This document shows positions 24,001-37,400 of a stretch of 64,000 bases of DNA, piece after piece. The stretch's first letter is position 1, and the number at the start of each line of letters is the position of its first letter. Below the pieces are notes generated by a model. That model did no database searches, was not told the DNA's origin, and saw only the letters and a list, made by a program, of their open reading frames with translations. The DNA comes from Pachyseris speciosa (Eukaryota; Cnidaria; Anthozoa; Scleractinia; Pachyseridae). The stretch lies in assembly GCA_016490735.1 (NCBI GenBank), contig JAEMWC010000755.1, forward strand, positions 210,001-274,000, written 5' to 3'. Made by a program: the position numbers and the translations under genes.

Positions 24001-24375
24001 GTGGCTTCACAGCTCAGTTGGTTAGAATCGCGAGGTCAGGGGTTCAAACCCCGTTGAAGTCCTGAATTTTATTCAGGCTTCTTGTCGCAATTGCATAAAT
24101 TGCGTTCACAAATGGGAGGATCATTCTTGATTTGATTTCAATTCCGCGGTTCATGTATGATTTATTTCATATACATCATTCACAGTCCTCTCATTCACGT
24201 GACCACATGAACCCATAATTGACCTGTGCCTAACGTCAGTGGCTTCACAGCTCAGTTGGTTAGAGCATCGCACCGGTATCGCGAGGTCACTTGTTCAAAA
24301 CCCGTTGAGGTCCTTAATTTTTTTTCAGGCTTCTTTTCGCAATTGCATAAAGTGCGTTCACAACTGCGAGGAACG
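24001..24375 (+). mobile_element. tRNA-derived SINE S1, tandem dimer
   Basis: Two tRNA-like heads, 24001-24062 and 24239-24312, both start GTGGCTTCACAGCTCAGTTGG and carry B-box-like GGTTCAAACCCCG or a variant. Each is followed by CCTGAATTTT...CAGGCTTCTT and CGCAATTGCATAAA. The first head lacks about 12 bp of the anticodon arm. The unit spacing is about 238 bp. Confidence 0.75.
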
Positions 24376-24890
24376 TTCTTCAGATGATTAAAAACAGAAA
24401 TGCTCGATCTGTAATCAAATGGCTTTTCGCTAATTCGTCGCCTGCTTTGTCGATTATCTCTTTCTCTTCTTTCCTCGATCAGTGGACATATTAAAGGATT
24501 TTGAGTTTGCGTTTGGTTGCCTTCAAAGTCTTCATGTAAACCAATTGGAAATGGCCATGCAACTTCCCGCCAAAAACACTCGTGTTGCAACACAGGTTGA
24601 ACAATAATGTGTCATATCCCATTACCATACATGGAGGAGCGGACGTACGGACGTAAGGGCGGTGGGTCGGTTGTGTGGTGACTAAAACGAAATTTTCTCG
24701 CACAGATGGGTTGCCATATTTGCTTACCCATGGTGCTCCGCTATGAACAAATATCATTGCGAACGGCACCCTGTGAGGGAGTAGAGGTGAAACAATTGCT
24801 TATGTTTACTATTCACATATTTGTTGTTCTTGTTATTGTTCTTTTCTCACATTTTCTTTGTTCACATTTTAAACATTATATTAATTATTA
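24376..24890. other. No gene seen
   Basis: Unique AT-rich sequence between the SINE dimer and the Penelope-like pair. Confidence 0.5.
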
Positions 24891-24893
24891 CTT

Positions 24894-25870
24894 GATAGCT
24901 GAGTTAATCTTTTGTCTCACGATTGAGTCACAAAGATGTGGATCGCGACGTTTCGACCACTATACTGTTGGTCTTCATTAGGCGATGGTGTCGACTGGCT
25001 GCGTGTGAGTATAAGAAGCACCGTGGCTGGTGGTGATTGGTGCGTTTCGATTCTCGCTTAGGCTGTTGTTGATTGGAGGATTTCGATCCTTGTCGTTCAG
25101 CGGTCCGCTTTGGTACTGATCGGCTGATGTGTTGTTTGATCGTGGGCATCCACGTTTCAGGAATTTCAATTCCACTGTCCCTGTTGATGTCGTTAGGGTG
25201 AAGTCTTATGTGAATAGCCTCTTTACCCCTACGGGTGTACCAATGTGGGTCTCGGTCAATAAATTTAACTTCGTCCTAGAACGGATAATGTCCGGTCGCG
25301 TTGCTATGTTCTGAAACGGTAGAGGATTGGGTTCGAGCAAGCGGTATGTCTGTATTGTGTTCTTTAATCCGTTCATGCATAGATCTTCCCGTCTCTCCAA
25401 TATAAACCTTACCACATTCGCAGGGAATCTTGTAGACTACTCCGTCTTGTTTTACTGGATCAACAACGTCCTTAGGTCGCACTAGGTGTGATCTAAGAGT
25501 TGTGTCAGATCTGAAAACAGTCCATATGCCTTGTTGTTGTAGGCAACGGCGAAGAGCCTCCGATGTGCCTTAAACGTATGGCAGAACCACAGTAGATTTA
25601 ATTTCGGGTTCAGGTTCTTAAGTGGTTGTTCGTCCTTTGGTTTTCGTAAGATTTTTTTTACAAACGAAAACGGATAACCGTTGCAAACAAGGATCGATGA
25701 GAAGTGTTTCTTTTCATGAGAGATAACTGATGATTTTGTTATGAGGTGTTAGATCGACCGTACAGGCACTTGACAATACCGCGTTTTACGGATTACGGGT
25801 TGTGTGAATCATAGCATAGGTACTGGTCAGTGTGTGTAGGCTTTCTGTAAACACTGGTAGAGAGGTATCC
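24894..25870 (-). mobile_element. Penelope-like element, 5'-truncated minus copy
   Basis: The minus strand matches 26630-27620 of the plus copy almost base for base. It starts in the late RT region (SVYRKPTHTDQYLCYDS-type sequence) and runs through the GIY-YIG segment VYKIPCECGKVYIGETGR (about 25440-25380) to the end near TCTTTGTGACTCAATCG. It is the left arm of a head-to-head inverted pair. Broken frames. Confidence 0.85.
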
Positions 25871-25904
25871 TTCAGTCAACTTTCTGAAAAAATTCTGAGC
25901 CTGA

Positions 25905-27620
25905 AGCGACCTGACAGATTCTGTGTATAACAAGATCAGGCCCAGGCATAAGCAACCACCTAGAATTTATGGCCTTCCCACGATACACAAGGCCAACACA
26001 TCACTGAGACCTATAGTCTCTTGTGTAAACACCCTTGCTTATGATCTGCCTTCCTACCTAGCCGATGTATTATCCCCCTAACAGGGAACTCAGAGTACAC
26101 AGTTGACAACTCAGCTCATTTTGTGTCCATTGTGAACGGTGAAAGGGTACAAGAAAACGACGCGGTAGATTCGCTGTTCACGAACGTTCCAATCGAAGGA
26201 GCAGTACAGACCGTACTGCGAAAACTAGAAGCTGACCCGTGCCTTGCCAACCTTACGACTCTAACACCTATGCAGATTGCAGACCTCTTGAGTTTCGTTC
26301 TCAGATCCACATACTTCCAGTATGATGGACTGATTTACGAACAGCAAGAAAGAGCAGCTATGGGTAGCCCGGTATCCGCAGTGATAGCTAACCTCTACAT
26401 GGCGTGTTTTGAGGAGCAAGCTTTGACATCCACGCCCTGTACACCTAAGATCTGGAAACGCTTTGTGGATCATACCTTTACCATCTTAAATGGTGACAAA
26501 GTTGACTCTTTCTTACAACACCTCATGATCAATAGTCAACAACCGACGATCCGTTTCACAATGGAAACTGAGAATGACAACTCAATTCCCTTCCTTGATA
26601 TGTTGATCATTAAGGATTCGAATGGATACTTCTCTACCAGTGTTTACAGAAAGCCTACACACACTGACCAGTACCTATGCTATGATTCACACCACCCGCA
26701 ATCTGTAAAACGCGGTATTGTCAAGTGCCTGTACAGTCGATCTAAACACCTCATAACAAAACCATCAGTTGTCTCTCATGAAAAGAAACAACCTCTCATC
26801 GGTCCTTGGTTTGCAACGGTTATCCGTTTTTGTTGGTAAAAAACCTTACGAAAACCAAGGGACGAACAACCACTAAAGAACCTGAACCCGAAATTAATCT
26901 ACTGTGGTTCTGCCATACGTCAAGGGCACATCGGAGGCTCTTCGCCGTTGCTTACAACAACAAGGCATACGGACTGTTTTCAGATCTGACACAACTCTTA
27001 GATCGCACCTAGTGCGACCTAAGGACATTGTCGATCCAGTAAAACAAGACGGAGTAGTCTACAAGATTCCCTGCGAATGTGGTAAGGTTTATATTGGAGA
27101 GACGGGAAGATCTATGCATGAACGGATTAAAGAACACAATACAGACATACCGCTTGCTCGAACCCAATCCTCTACCGTTTCAGAACATAGCAACGCGACC
27201 GGACATTATCCGTTCTAGGACGAAGTTAAATTTATTGACCGAGACCCACATTGGTACACCCGTAGGGGTAAAGAGGCTATTCACATAACACTTCACCCTA
27301 ACAACATCAACAGGGACAGTGGAATTGAAATTCCTGAAGCGTGGATGCCCACGATCAAACAACACATCAGCCGATCAGTACCAAAGCGGACCGCTGTGGG
27401 AACAATTTCTAGTCTGAACGACAAGGATCGAAATCCTCCAATCAACAACAGCCTAAGCGAGGATCTAAACGCACCAATCACCACCAGCCACGGTGCTTCT
27501 TATACTCACACGCTGCCAGTCGACACCATCGCCTGATGAAGACCAGCAGTATAGCGGTCGGAACGTCGCGATCCACATCTTTGTGACTCAGTCGTGAGAC
27601 GAAAGATTAACTCAGCTATC
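25905..27620 (+). pseudogene. Penelope-like retroelement ORF (RT + GIY-YIG), defective
   Basis: From about 25905 the frame gives PRIYGLPTIHK and LRPIVSCVNT (early RT). 26123-26839 continues with SLFTNVPIEG, AAMGSPVSAVIANLYMACFE, WKRFVDHTFTILNGDK, NSIPFLDMLI and SVYRKPTHTDQ. After frameshifts at about 26820-27040 comes the GIY-YIG domain (KIPCECGKVYIGETGRSMHE, 27056-27218). RT plus a C-terminal GIY-YIG nuclease defines Penelope-like elements. The catalytic pair is FVDH where FVDD is expected, and motif A before SLFTNVP is short by several residues. It therefore cannot be active. The 3' end matches the minus copy to about 27620. Confidence 0.88.
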
Positions 27621-28609
27621 ATTTGAAACCACGATGACGAACACCTTTCATAATAGTTATTACTTGTTTTTTATCACACCACGTATCCCTATTTATAGCA
27701 ATATTCGTACTTCACGCATTCAGTAACTATTAAAAGACTAAAGACTAGTTGTAATCGTAGATCAGGAAGGCGTTCGAGTATCCATTGCTGCGGTAGTCTG
27801 ATGTAATAATAATGAAATCGATTACAGGTTTGTAATATGAGGTGACAGAGTTGTGATCGGTGAGTCCTTCCTTGTCGGCTGGTATTTAGCTGTGATTCGC
27901 CGGTAATATTTCCGATCTTGTAACCAAAGATTTCGTTCTTATTTGCAGCAAATATTACAATTTTCAAACTCAGCCAGCGTGTTCGATACAAGATCATCTT
28001 ATGTCACAAAACCGTCGCCGGTATGTTCTACTAGGGCATCTTATTTTTTCCTTCTAAAGCAAGGGATCATTATTTACTAAACGACGCCAACGTTGGTTGA
28101 CTTTGCTCTATGTTGTACAACACAAACAGTACTTGAAAACTTGAAAGGTTAGGTCGACGCAGATTAGTTAAGTACGCCTGTTGATTCAAACGTCGAACTT
28201 CGCAAGACCACGCGTAAGTAAACAGAGTAAGTCTGAACTCACGATATCATTTATGACGTCATTCAAGATGGCGCAGAAATGGTACACGAACGACAAAAAA
28301 ATCTCCCCACATAGTATCACAGGCCACCCAAGATTAGGATGCGTTCTCCTAACGTCGAACGCAACTAAAGTATTCATGGACGTCGTATAAGGAAACGTTA
28401 CACGGTAGCCCCTAAAATTTAATCGGGTTAACGTTTCTTCACAAAACCAAGATTTGTTCACTTTAAAATCCTCCTAATGCAATGTAACAGCTAATACCTT
28501 ATCTATAGGATTGGCCTGAGGTTAGTGTTTTGTAACCCCCTTGCCAAATCTATCACTATGAAGTGTTGTTTCTCACCCAGTCTTCTCATCAACTGTTTTT
28601 TTTTTTTTT
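27621..28609. other. Upstream flank of ZNF2, shared with ZNF3
   Basis: No gene is recognised. 28400-28560 resembles 49130-49310 upstream of ZNF3: GTAGCCCCT/GCAGCCCCT, CTCCTAATGCAATGTAACAG against CGTCCTAATGCAGTGTAAAA, then ACCCCCTTGC / ACCCCTTAGC and TCACTAT. Since this lies just before the splice acceptor, it is probably conserved intron from a common ancestral gene. 28260-28280 has TTCAAGATGGCGCAG. Confidence 0.5.
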
Positions 28610-28616
28610 TTTTAAG
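28610..28616 (+). promoter_or_regulatory. Predicted splice acceptor of ZNF2
   Basis: About 20 T residues precede AAG at 28614-28616, a strong polypyrimidine-AG signal. The exon would start GGCAAG, six bases before the ATG. ZNF3 and ZNF4 have the same spacing. Confidence 0.6.
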
Positions 28617-28622
28617 GGCAAG

Positions 28623-30228
<1,606 letters not shown>

Positions 30229-30609
30229 TTATTAATCGCAGTTGCACACACCGCATTTTTTGATGCACGTTTATATTATTGATTGTTTTTTTTTTCTGGA
30301 CATTCCTTTGTACTGTTACCTAATGCACACACTTTCACACATTCACACATTTCACACTTTCACACATTCCTTTGTACTGTTACCTAAATGCAATGCAATC
30401 TCTCACCTATCGCATATGCATATAGTTCGTTTTTAGTCACCGTTTTTGCTGGGCGACAGCTAGTTGTTGTTCTGTAGTCGTTCGGAAAGGTACTCGAGTA
30501 AAAAGTGGTTCAAGAAGTCCGTTCCTTTTTGTGGTCGTTTCTTTTTTCTTTTCTTCTTCTTAATTCTTTTTTTTTTTTTGGTGTTTCTTGCGGTCAGAGG
30601 TATTTCGTT

Positions 30610-30610
<1 letters not shown>

Positions 30611-30654
<44 letters not shown>
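30611..30654. repeat. (GT)n microsatellite
   Basis: About 22 GT units. The matching site in SD-A copy 1 (near 2440) has T and G runs instead. Confidence 0.95.
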
Positions 30655-30662
<8 letters not shown>

Positions 30663-30754
30663 GAAGGGTGTCACTCAAGTTCTAATCACAACACCGAGGA
30701 ATTGAACGAATGTTGTCAACGTGAAACCTCAAAATTAACATCTATTTTGGAGTC

Positions 30755-30874
30755 ATGATGTCCATTCAGGTCAGAAGGGAAGTCTGCTGGATTTGTCATA
30801 AAGAATTTGGCAATGAGACCAGTCTTATGGAACATTATGAGAGTCATATGGAATTAATTGAACCTCTTCAATAG
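30755..30874 (+). CDS. Orphan C-terminal C2H2 finger (39 codons or last exon)
   Basis: The frame from ATG 30755 reads MMSIQVRREVCWICHKEFGN, then ETSLMEHYESHMELIEPLQ and TAG at 30872. It contains C-x2-C-x12-H-x3-H, a complete finger, but the sequence is unlike the TCKQCGKSF fingers upstream. TCCATTCAG just before GTCAGA could be a splice acceptor, making this an alternative last exon of ZNF2. The SD-A partner at 2672-2776 has lost one Cys. Either reading is tentative; the finger pattern itself is clear. Confidence 0.45.
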   Translation: MMSIQVRREVCWICHKEFGNETSLMEHYESHMELIEPLQ

Positions 30875-31339
30875 GATGTGGTGGAACAGCTATTTTGTTG
30901 CCCAAAGAAGCAAGTTGCAGATGGTTGATTTTCTAATATTTATGAAAACCTTGGTACTCTAAGCCCGTTGTTTACGGAGACAAACCCCAACCTGTGTGAT
31001 TCCCCGTACACAAAGGCAATCGCAATTTTATTCTGTCAAGTCCGTTATGTTCTCGTTCCATACCAGTCGGTTTTTGTTTCTCTGTTGCATTCTGGGTAAC
31101 ATGACTCAGGAGGCATTTTCCTTTGTTTATTGTTGGAAATGTTGTTCCTCTACTACTCAGTCCCTACCTCTTCGGTAGGAGTACGATGGTCAACAGCACA
31201 CTACTTTGCGGGGAAGGAAATTTCACTTTTCAAAGTTATTTCATGTTTTGCTATTCACATTAATAAACGAGCCGTAGTGTATGATCGGGTTCAAAAGCCG
31301 AGTGATTTTAGATCCGATAAAACACGTGCTGCTAGTTTT

Positions 31340-32645
31340 TACTCGGGCTTCGTAGAAAAGCCCAAGGTTTAAAATGGCCTTCATTTTTCGTCGTCGTGTT
31401 TCATCCACAAAGCTCACTTCCGGCGTTTCTGCGCAAGCGCTAACTAATTATAACTCATAACAGCAAGAATGATGCCTGTTGTCACGAATCGGAAAACGTC
31501 GATTCACCTTGTGTCTTTGAAGTCAGAACAGCTAATATGTTGAGAGAAGTGTCTACACGAATGTTTGCAAGTTTAACAGCAAAAAGAAAGCTTTTAACAT
31601 GACCAAACTGAACTCCAGATTTTTTTAATTAGACTGCCGTGTGGCGGCTCTATACTAAACTAATTTTGAGTGGTACATTTTGTTGAATAACTCAAGCACG
31701 GGATATCATACACCCATGAGACTTTAACAGGTAGTTAATTTACTATTTTCCCACAATATCTCAATTTCTGGACATAAGTTTTTTAAAAATAAGCGATTTC
31801 AGTTTTTACTTGCGTGACGTGAAACTGACCGGAGAAACCTTACTCTCTTTCTTACGTTTCAAATGACCTATTTGTAAACAGTTTCACGCTGCTGATTATC
31901 TTTTTCTCCTCACATTTCACCGATACTCCATTGACATTTATTCGAAAAATTCCTACATCGTTCGATAAGCGTTTCCTTTCTCAAACACTTAGCAGAAATT
32001 TCCATCCAAGCGAAAACAAGTGTGCTTAGTTTTTTTGTTTTTTGTTTTTGGAATAAATACACTATTTTTACCTTCAGATGGTCCAGAGGTCATTTCTACT
32101 GCCTCTAATGCAGATAACCCGCTCGGGCTTGTTTTTTTTGTTTTTTTTGTTTTTGTTTTGTTTTGTTTTGTTTTTTTTTTTTTTTTTTTCGTTTCTCTTT
32201 TTGTTCTTCTTTTATAAATATTCTTCACAAGTATTATTATTATTGTTCTCAGTGGTTGAGCTGTAAAGAAACTTTGTAATTTTAAAGGGATATATGTTGA
32301 TAGAGGGCTATGGATATACCCTGCAAAGAAATAGACTCCAACACAAGCGCAATGCGTCCGATGTAAGAAAGACAGACATCTCTCTATTTTGTTTAGCGCT
32401 AAATGAGCTTTGCAGGATGTCAGTCACGAGGTACAAAAACGCCATGCTGTGACGCAAACAACCCACTGGGACTAGATAAGCAAAGAGCTTACATCATTTA
32501 AAATGGACATTTTCTTTGTCTTGTCCCAGTGTGTTGCTTGCGTCCCAGCGTGGGGATTTTGTACCACGTGACTGACATCCTACAAAGAGCCCATAAGGGA
32601 AACAATACTGTTTTTGCAAGCCCGAGTTTAGGCTAATTGTACCCT
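31340..32645. mobile_element. TE2: non-autonomous transposon, 8-bp TSD
   Basis: A 1306-bp insert in SD-A copy 2. The empty site in copy 1 is at about 3225. CTAGTTTT flanks it at 31332-31339 and 32646-32653. Short inverted ends ACTCGGGCTT / AAGCCCGAGT, with 18 more bases on the right. The interior (31680-32640) matches the shell at 5751-9395 and TE1 in reverse. An 8-bp TSD would suit hAT-like mobilisation, but the ends are not diagnostic. Confidence 0.75.
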
Positions 32646-34026
32646 CTAGTTTTGAGGAGCTTCGTAAAACGCATATGGCAGGGATTTAGACAAGTGACAT
32701 GAATGCATTAAAATGAAATAATTATTTATCCGGGGAATGAAAGTTGTGCAGTAAACAAAGGAAATTATATTCAGGTTGAATAACTTGCTTGTTATTTTGC
32801 TGTCGTCGAGGTATTTGGTGGTCGTAGTTTTTGCTGGAGTTTGTTGTTTGCTGTCGAGATATTTTACTATGGAGGTATTTTGCTGTCCTACTTGTCGAAG
32901 TTTGGTTGTTTCAATTAGCATTTGCATTTGCCTGTTACTTTTGTACGGGTACCTTACTGCATGAAATGTTCGCGACACGTTCAATTTCGCGAACGCGACA
33001 TGGCGTGAAAGTTAGATGTCTCACATTAAGTCAATAACGTAGATAGTTTTCTTGTGTTCTGATGCGCATTTTGGCCAATTTTTCGCCTATTTTATTGTCA
33101 AAGATGACTCGAGAAAATAACTGAAAATTGTTCCCACGTAATTCAGTCAATTTTTTTTCAAAGTGAGTAAATACAGCATGATTGAAATACGTGTAGCATC
33201 AAAGGGAAACTCCGGAAAAACATCCGAGTTCAAGATGGGATCTTTTTATGGTCAAAAAAAGACAATTAAAATAAAAAAAAATTGGCCAAAATCTCCACTC
33301 AGCGCCTTCGGAATCCCGAGCTCCAGTTTCTGTTTGCTCTGGATGGAATTCCGTGCATTTGCATGCCCCCACATCCATTTTTCGATCGGCTTGGTTTTTA
33401 CACTGTTTCAAGTTTTTCACGTTTTGGTTTATTGCCAAGAGGGTTTGTCTACCTGGAATTTGAGTCCTGAAGAGCTGGTAAAAGTGAAAGCATGGAAAGG
33501 GAATAGTGCCATTTTTTCCAGCAATACTGGTACAAAAGTGTTTGTTACACATAAAGAAAAGGGAAACGAATAAACCATGCTTGCCAATACATTTATCCAG
33601 CAAATAATAATAGTAATAAAAACAAACGAGTGGTCTGGACAAATCTCTTTTCAACTGAATACTTTATTCAGAGAGTAAACGTTATAAAGCAATTCTTCTG
33701 TGTCCAAATCAAAGAGAAAGTTTGGGGGGGAAAAAGGCACACGAGCTCAATCTGCTCAATTTTTATCAGCAACCTCAACCAAGCAGCCAAACAGCAAGAA
33801 TCTGATCCCGTTGCATCCTGGGATATTCCATCTATCTTTGAGCGGGAAAGGCTACTTCAAACAATTTACTATTTTCTTCTAAGTCTCCAACCAGGCTTCA
33901 AACCTGCACCAAAAAATCGTCGAGTACCTTCAGCATTCGATGAAACGTCCGCCAGTAAAGATTGGAGCCTAGTGAGACAAGGCTCATTTGCTTTGAGGCC
34001 CCTTGTCCGCGAACAACGAACTGTCA

Positions 34027-34356
34027 GCAGATTGAAGCGAGCGTTCGAACAAAGTTTGTTGCATTCACAGTGCCGATAAGCGCTTCTTTGGAATTGGCAA
34101 GGTTTAAGCCTTCTCCATCCTTGATGATTAGCTCCGGCACCAGCAAATGGCCCAAACCACAGTAATTTAGGACAATTTTGACACATTCCAAGGTAAATTC
34201 TACAAATGATTCGGCCGACCAGAGAGTGAGTTCAGCTGTCACATGGATAACAATGCCCAGTCCTCCATCAAAATCTTTGGAGAAATAAGAGTTTAAATAC
34301 CCCACCCCCCCCCCCCCCCCCCAACTCACTTTTATCAAAAAACCTATGGTTTCCAT
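34027..34356 (-). other. Unrecognised reading frame conserved in SD-A
   Basis: The minus frame contains YFSKDFDGGLGIVIHVTAEL and FVEFTLECVKIVLNY, ending LASIC and TGA. The protein-like part is preserved in the partner copy (5020-5165). A C/G homopolymer at 34303-34322 interrupts its 5' side. It could be an exon or pseudogene fragment of a host gene, or chance. I do not recognise it. Confidence 0.3.
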
Positions 34357-35047
34357 ACATTTTCTAGGGTACCGTATCTCCTTAAATCAGTCGAAAGAAA
34401 TTGTCGACCACTAGTATAAACACGTGCGTTCGACATGTTACTCGCTGGTCACGACTCGACTAACTCACCCAAAAAGCGGCCCTTCATCTCGCTTTATGTC
34501 GGCAATCCACTGCGATCTCTGTGAGAGATTTGAGGGAAAGTTGAAAAACGACATATTCTCGCCACTTTCGTTTTACTTGTCGTCATTACAGTATATTATA
34601 CAAAAATGATCGTGGGTCATGATTGCGTGTTTCTCCAACCAAAACATTGTAACGCAACTCTCCCCTAAGAACTTTATGCCCGTCCAACCTCGCTTTGGTG
34701 CACCACACAATCCAAGATGGTGGTGCGTGATATGGGACTATGTGAAATTACGAGCCGCAGAAAGCGCGCGGAAAATTAAGTCTCGTTTTGGTGTGGGTGT
34801 CTCGTTTTGGTTAAGTTAACCTGGCTTGCGCCTGCAATCCAATCAAAAACCAGTACCTGGTCAGTGGTCAACTTCAAAAAACGACTTACCTCGATGAGCT
34901 CAAAACTTGAGCCCGCGATATGGTCACGTGATGCTGGTTAGCGAAAACCTTGTTTTGACAGCTGTCAATTGGCCTTGACACGGATGTCCTATCAAAGATG
35001 TACGCTGCAAACTAGCTGATCAGCTGGAGTATGGCCGCCGTATTGGC

Positions 35048-35083
<36 letters not shown>

Positions 35084-35085
<2 letters not shown>

Positions 35086-36356
35086 TTATAATAAAGTTTC
35101 GATATAACGCGCGCTCCGATTGGTTAAAACGGCGTGCCTTATGAGAGTACAGATGCACGGGCAGTACGGTGTCACGCCATAGACCCAAATGAAAATCTGA
35201 ATTTTTCTCTCGGTTTTTATTTTGACTCAGACGTCTTGTACGACCTAGAAAATGTGTATGAAAACGAGCGGTTAGCCTCAATGGATATGGAAGCTGTTTC
35301 TGCGAGTAACACCACAAATAACAGTATTAAAAATTAAGGATTAAGCTTAATGTCAAGCGCGTTTTCAGAAGTTGCTGAAATTGTCCGAGTCACGCAGCGA
35401 CGAGAGCAATTTCAGCAACTTCTGAAAACACAAGTGGTTTTCGAGGACTAATTCCAGTTACGTGTTAATAACATAAGGGCAAATTTTCTCAACATTGCTG
35501 AGACACGTCGAAAAACAGTCAGCCAAGCCGAATAAAATCACTCTTCGCTCGCAAAGCAAACGAAAAAACAGTTCAACTAAGCTTAAGCTTACTTCTTAAT
35601 TTGCGTCCAAAACGAGTGTAGATGATTACTATTTACATCCAGTCGAGAGATAAATACGAGTTTCAGTCCTGAACAAAAGTAACAACAATTAAACCAAATG
35701 TTCAAAGCTTCCATCGCTTGAAAAAACACATCCGCTTAAAAACACGCATCGGTAAACATAGCAAACGGACTGTCCAAAGAAAGCACTTCGTTCTCCAAGT
35801 TTGAGCTACTCGTTCTTCCCATTAATGGTAAACTGTTCTGTGACCCTTTTTGGTGAGCTGCAAGATGCCGTGGAATCATCATTTTGTTTTCAACCACACA
35901 ATCCCGCTACGCCGGGCGCCATGCAAGCCGATCCAAGTTTTAAGCTTTTCACGAATAAAATCTTTTGCACTTTCTTTTTTCACTCGAAAATTCACCCTCC
36001 TGAGTGTCTTTTAAAACTAGCTCTTGATCATTACGCCTTTTTTAGCGAATGCATGAGCCAAAATTCCGCCGAATTTCTCGGAACAATTTGCTTTTTGATC
36101 GCGATTTTAGACTAAAAAACAACTTGCACTTTGCTGGTTTCTGAACTTTGATGGTTTGACATTTTGACAGCTTTGGTCGTGTTTAACCAATGAAATGTAT
36201 TGAGCCATTCTAACAAGGATAGTGACTGGTCTGTTTTAGCGTGCCTTATGAGAGTACAAATGCACGGCTGACGCCACTCGTAGGATTTGGAAAATAAAGT
36301 TTTCCGAAAATTTTAGCCGAATGCGTGAGGAAATTAAGAAATTCTTTATTATAAAA
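35084..36356. mobile_element. Fold-back element with TTTTATAATAAAG ends
   Basis: TTTTATAATAAAG at about 35084 and its complement near 36343 could be inverted ends. GTGCCTTATGAGAGTACA occurs directly repeated at 35135 and 36241. A hairpin at 35361-35429 pairs GTTTTCAGAAGTTGCTGAAA with its complement. The frame at 35801-36115 shows no domain. Confidence 0.5.
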
Positions 36357-36536
36357 CAAATAAAAAATCCTTAACCGTGCTTTGTTCTGTTATAAGGCAC
36401 TCAAGGAAGTGACGAGAGCACTCAAGAAGTAGTTAGAAGCACTCGCACGCGGCTCGTGCTTCTTCCTACTTCTTTCATGCTCTCGTCACTTCCTTGCGTG
36501 CCTTATAACAGAACAAAGCACGGTTAAGGATTTTTT

Positions 36537-36543
<7 letters not shown>
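36355..36543. repeat. Long near-perfect hairpin
   Basis: The arms AACAAATAAAAAATCCTTAA... and its complement (ending 36543) pair over roughly 85 bp each side of about 36448. This is a MITE-like palindrome next to an (ATT)n run. Confidence 0.85.

Positions 36544-36596
<53 letters not shown>
36542..36596. repeat. (ATT)n microsatellite
   Basis: A continuous TTA run directly after the hairpin. Confidence 0.9.
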
Positions 36597-37145
36597 GCAG
36601 CATTTAAAACTTTTGTATGCTATATACAGTTAAAGTAGTATGACGGGGCGCTTGAGCGTAGCCCGTTAACTAAAGTGAAAACTTAATACAGCGCTATAAA
36701 CTTAAAATTTAAAATATATATAAAAATTAGCACTATGAATAGTGCTCCGAATGAAAACAAAAGAAGAATAAAAATGGATAAAAACTTTAGGACCTAAAAT
36801 TATAATTAAAAAATCTTTAAAATTCTCTTAAATATATTACTTATTCGGCTGTAAAAACAAAATTCATTGACTGTCACTTCATAACTTTAACAGTCCAGAC
36901 AATATTGACTGAAGAGAGTTAGTAAATAGAAAGCTATATTCATTGTTCATGTTTCAACTTTAAATGTCCGAGAGATGTTAAGTGTTCCTGAGATTACAGC
37001 CTTCCTGCATGTTGTTGTTGTTGTTGTTGTTATTATTGCTGCTGCTAATAATCTCAGATCAAATCTGGTTTTAATTGGCTCCGGGCAGCAACCAGCTGTC
37101 TAGGAAACCAAGAAGCGTCCTTCATTGTTTCTTTACTCTCCTGCC
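36597..37145. other. No gene seen; (GTT)n at 37011-37036
   Basis: AT-rich sequence with a short GTT/ATT run. Nothing else is recognised. Confidence 0.5.
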
Positions 37146-37205
<60 letters not shown>

Positions 37206-37400
37206 GGATATTTAACAATTATTCTACGAGGGCGCGCTGGATATGAAGTGATAAATAACCAACGAGGCGCGTAGTGCCGAGTTGGTTATGATCATTTCTT
37301 ATCCAGCAAGCCCGAATAGAATAGTTGTTATATTAAAAACTCTACGATGCAAAATTCACAATCTGAACAAAAACAAGCGAAAGAAAGGAACTCAGAGAAA
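37146..37400. repeat. (ATT)n tail plus inverted-end element
   Basis: The ATT run 37146-37205 is followed by GGATATTTAACAATTATTCT and ends near GAATAGTTGTTATATT. An internal hairpin lies around AACCAAC / GTTGGTT. The same boundary sequence without the hairpin is at 5751-5876, also next to an ATT run, so the run is part of the element. Confidence 0.6.

Noticed and set aside
24894..27620. LTR-retrotransposon reading of the inverted pair
   Set aside because: Arms are inverted, not direct; RT with GIY-YIG nuclease identifies Penelope-like elements; no gag, protease or integrase is seen.
30460..30705. Frames rich in HT/VC repeats
   Set aside because: Translations of the (GT)n microsatellite and T-rich DNA.
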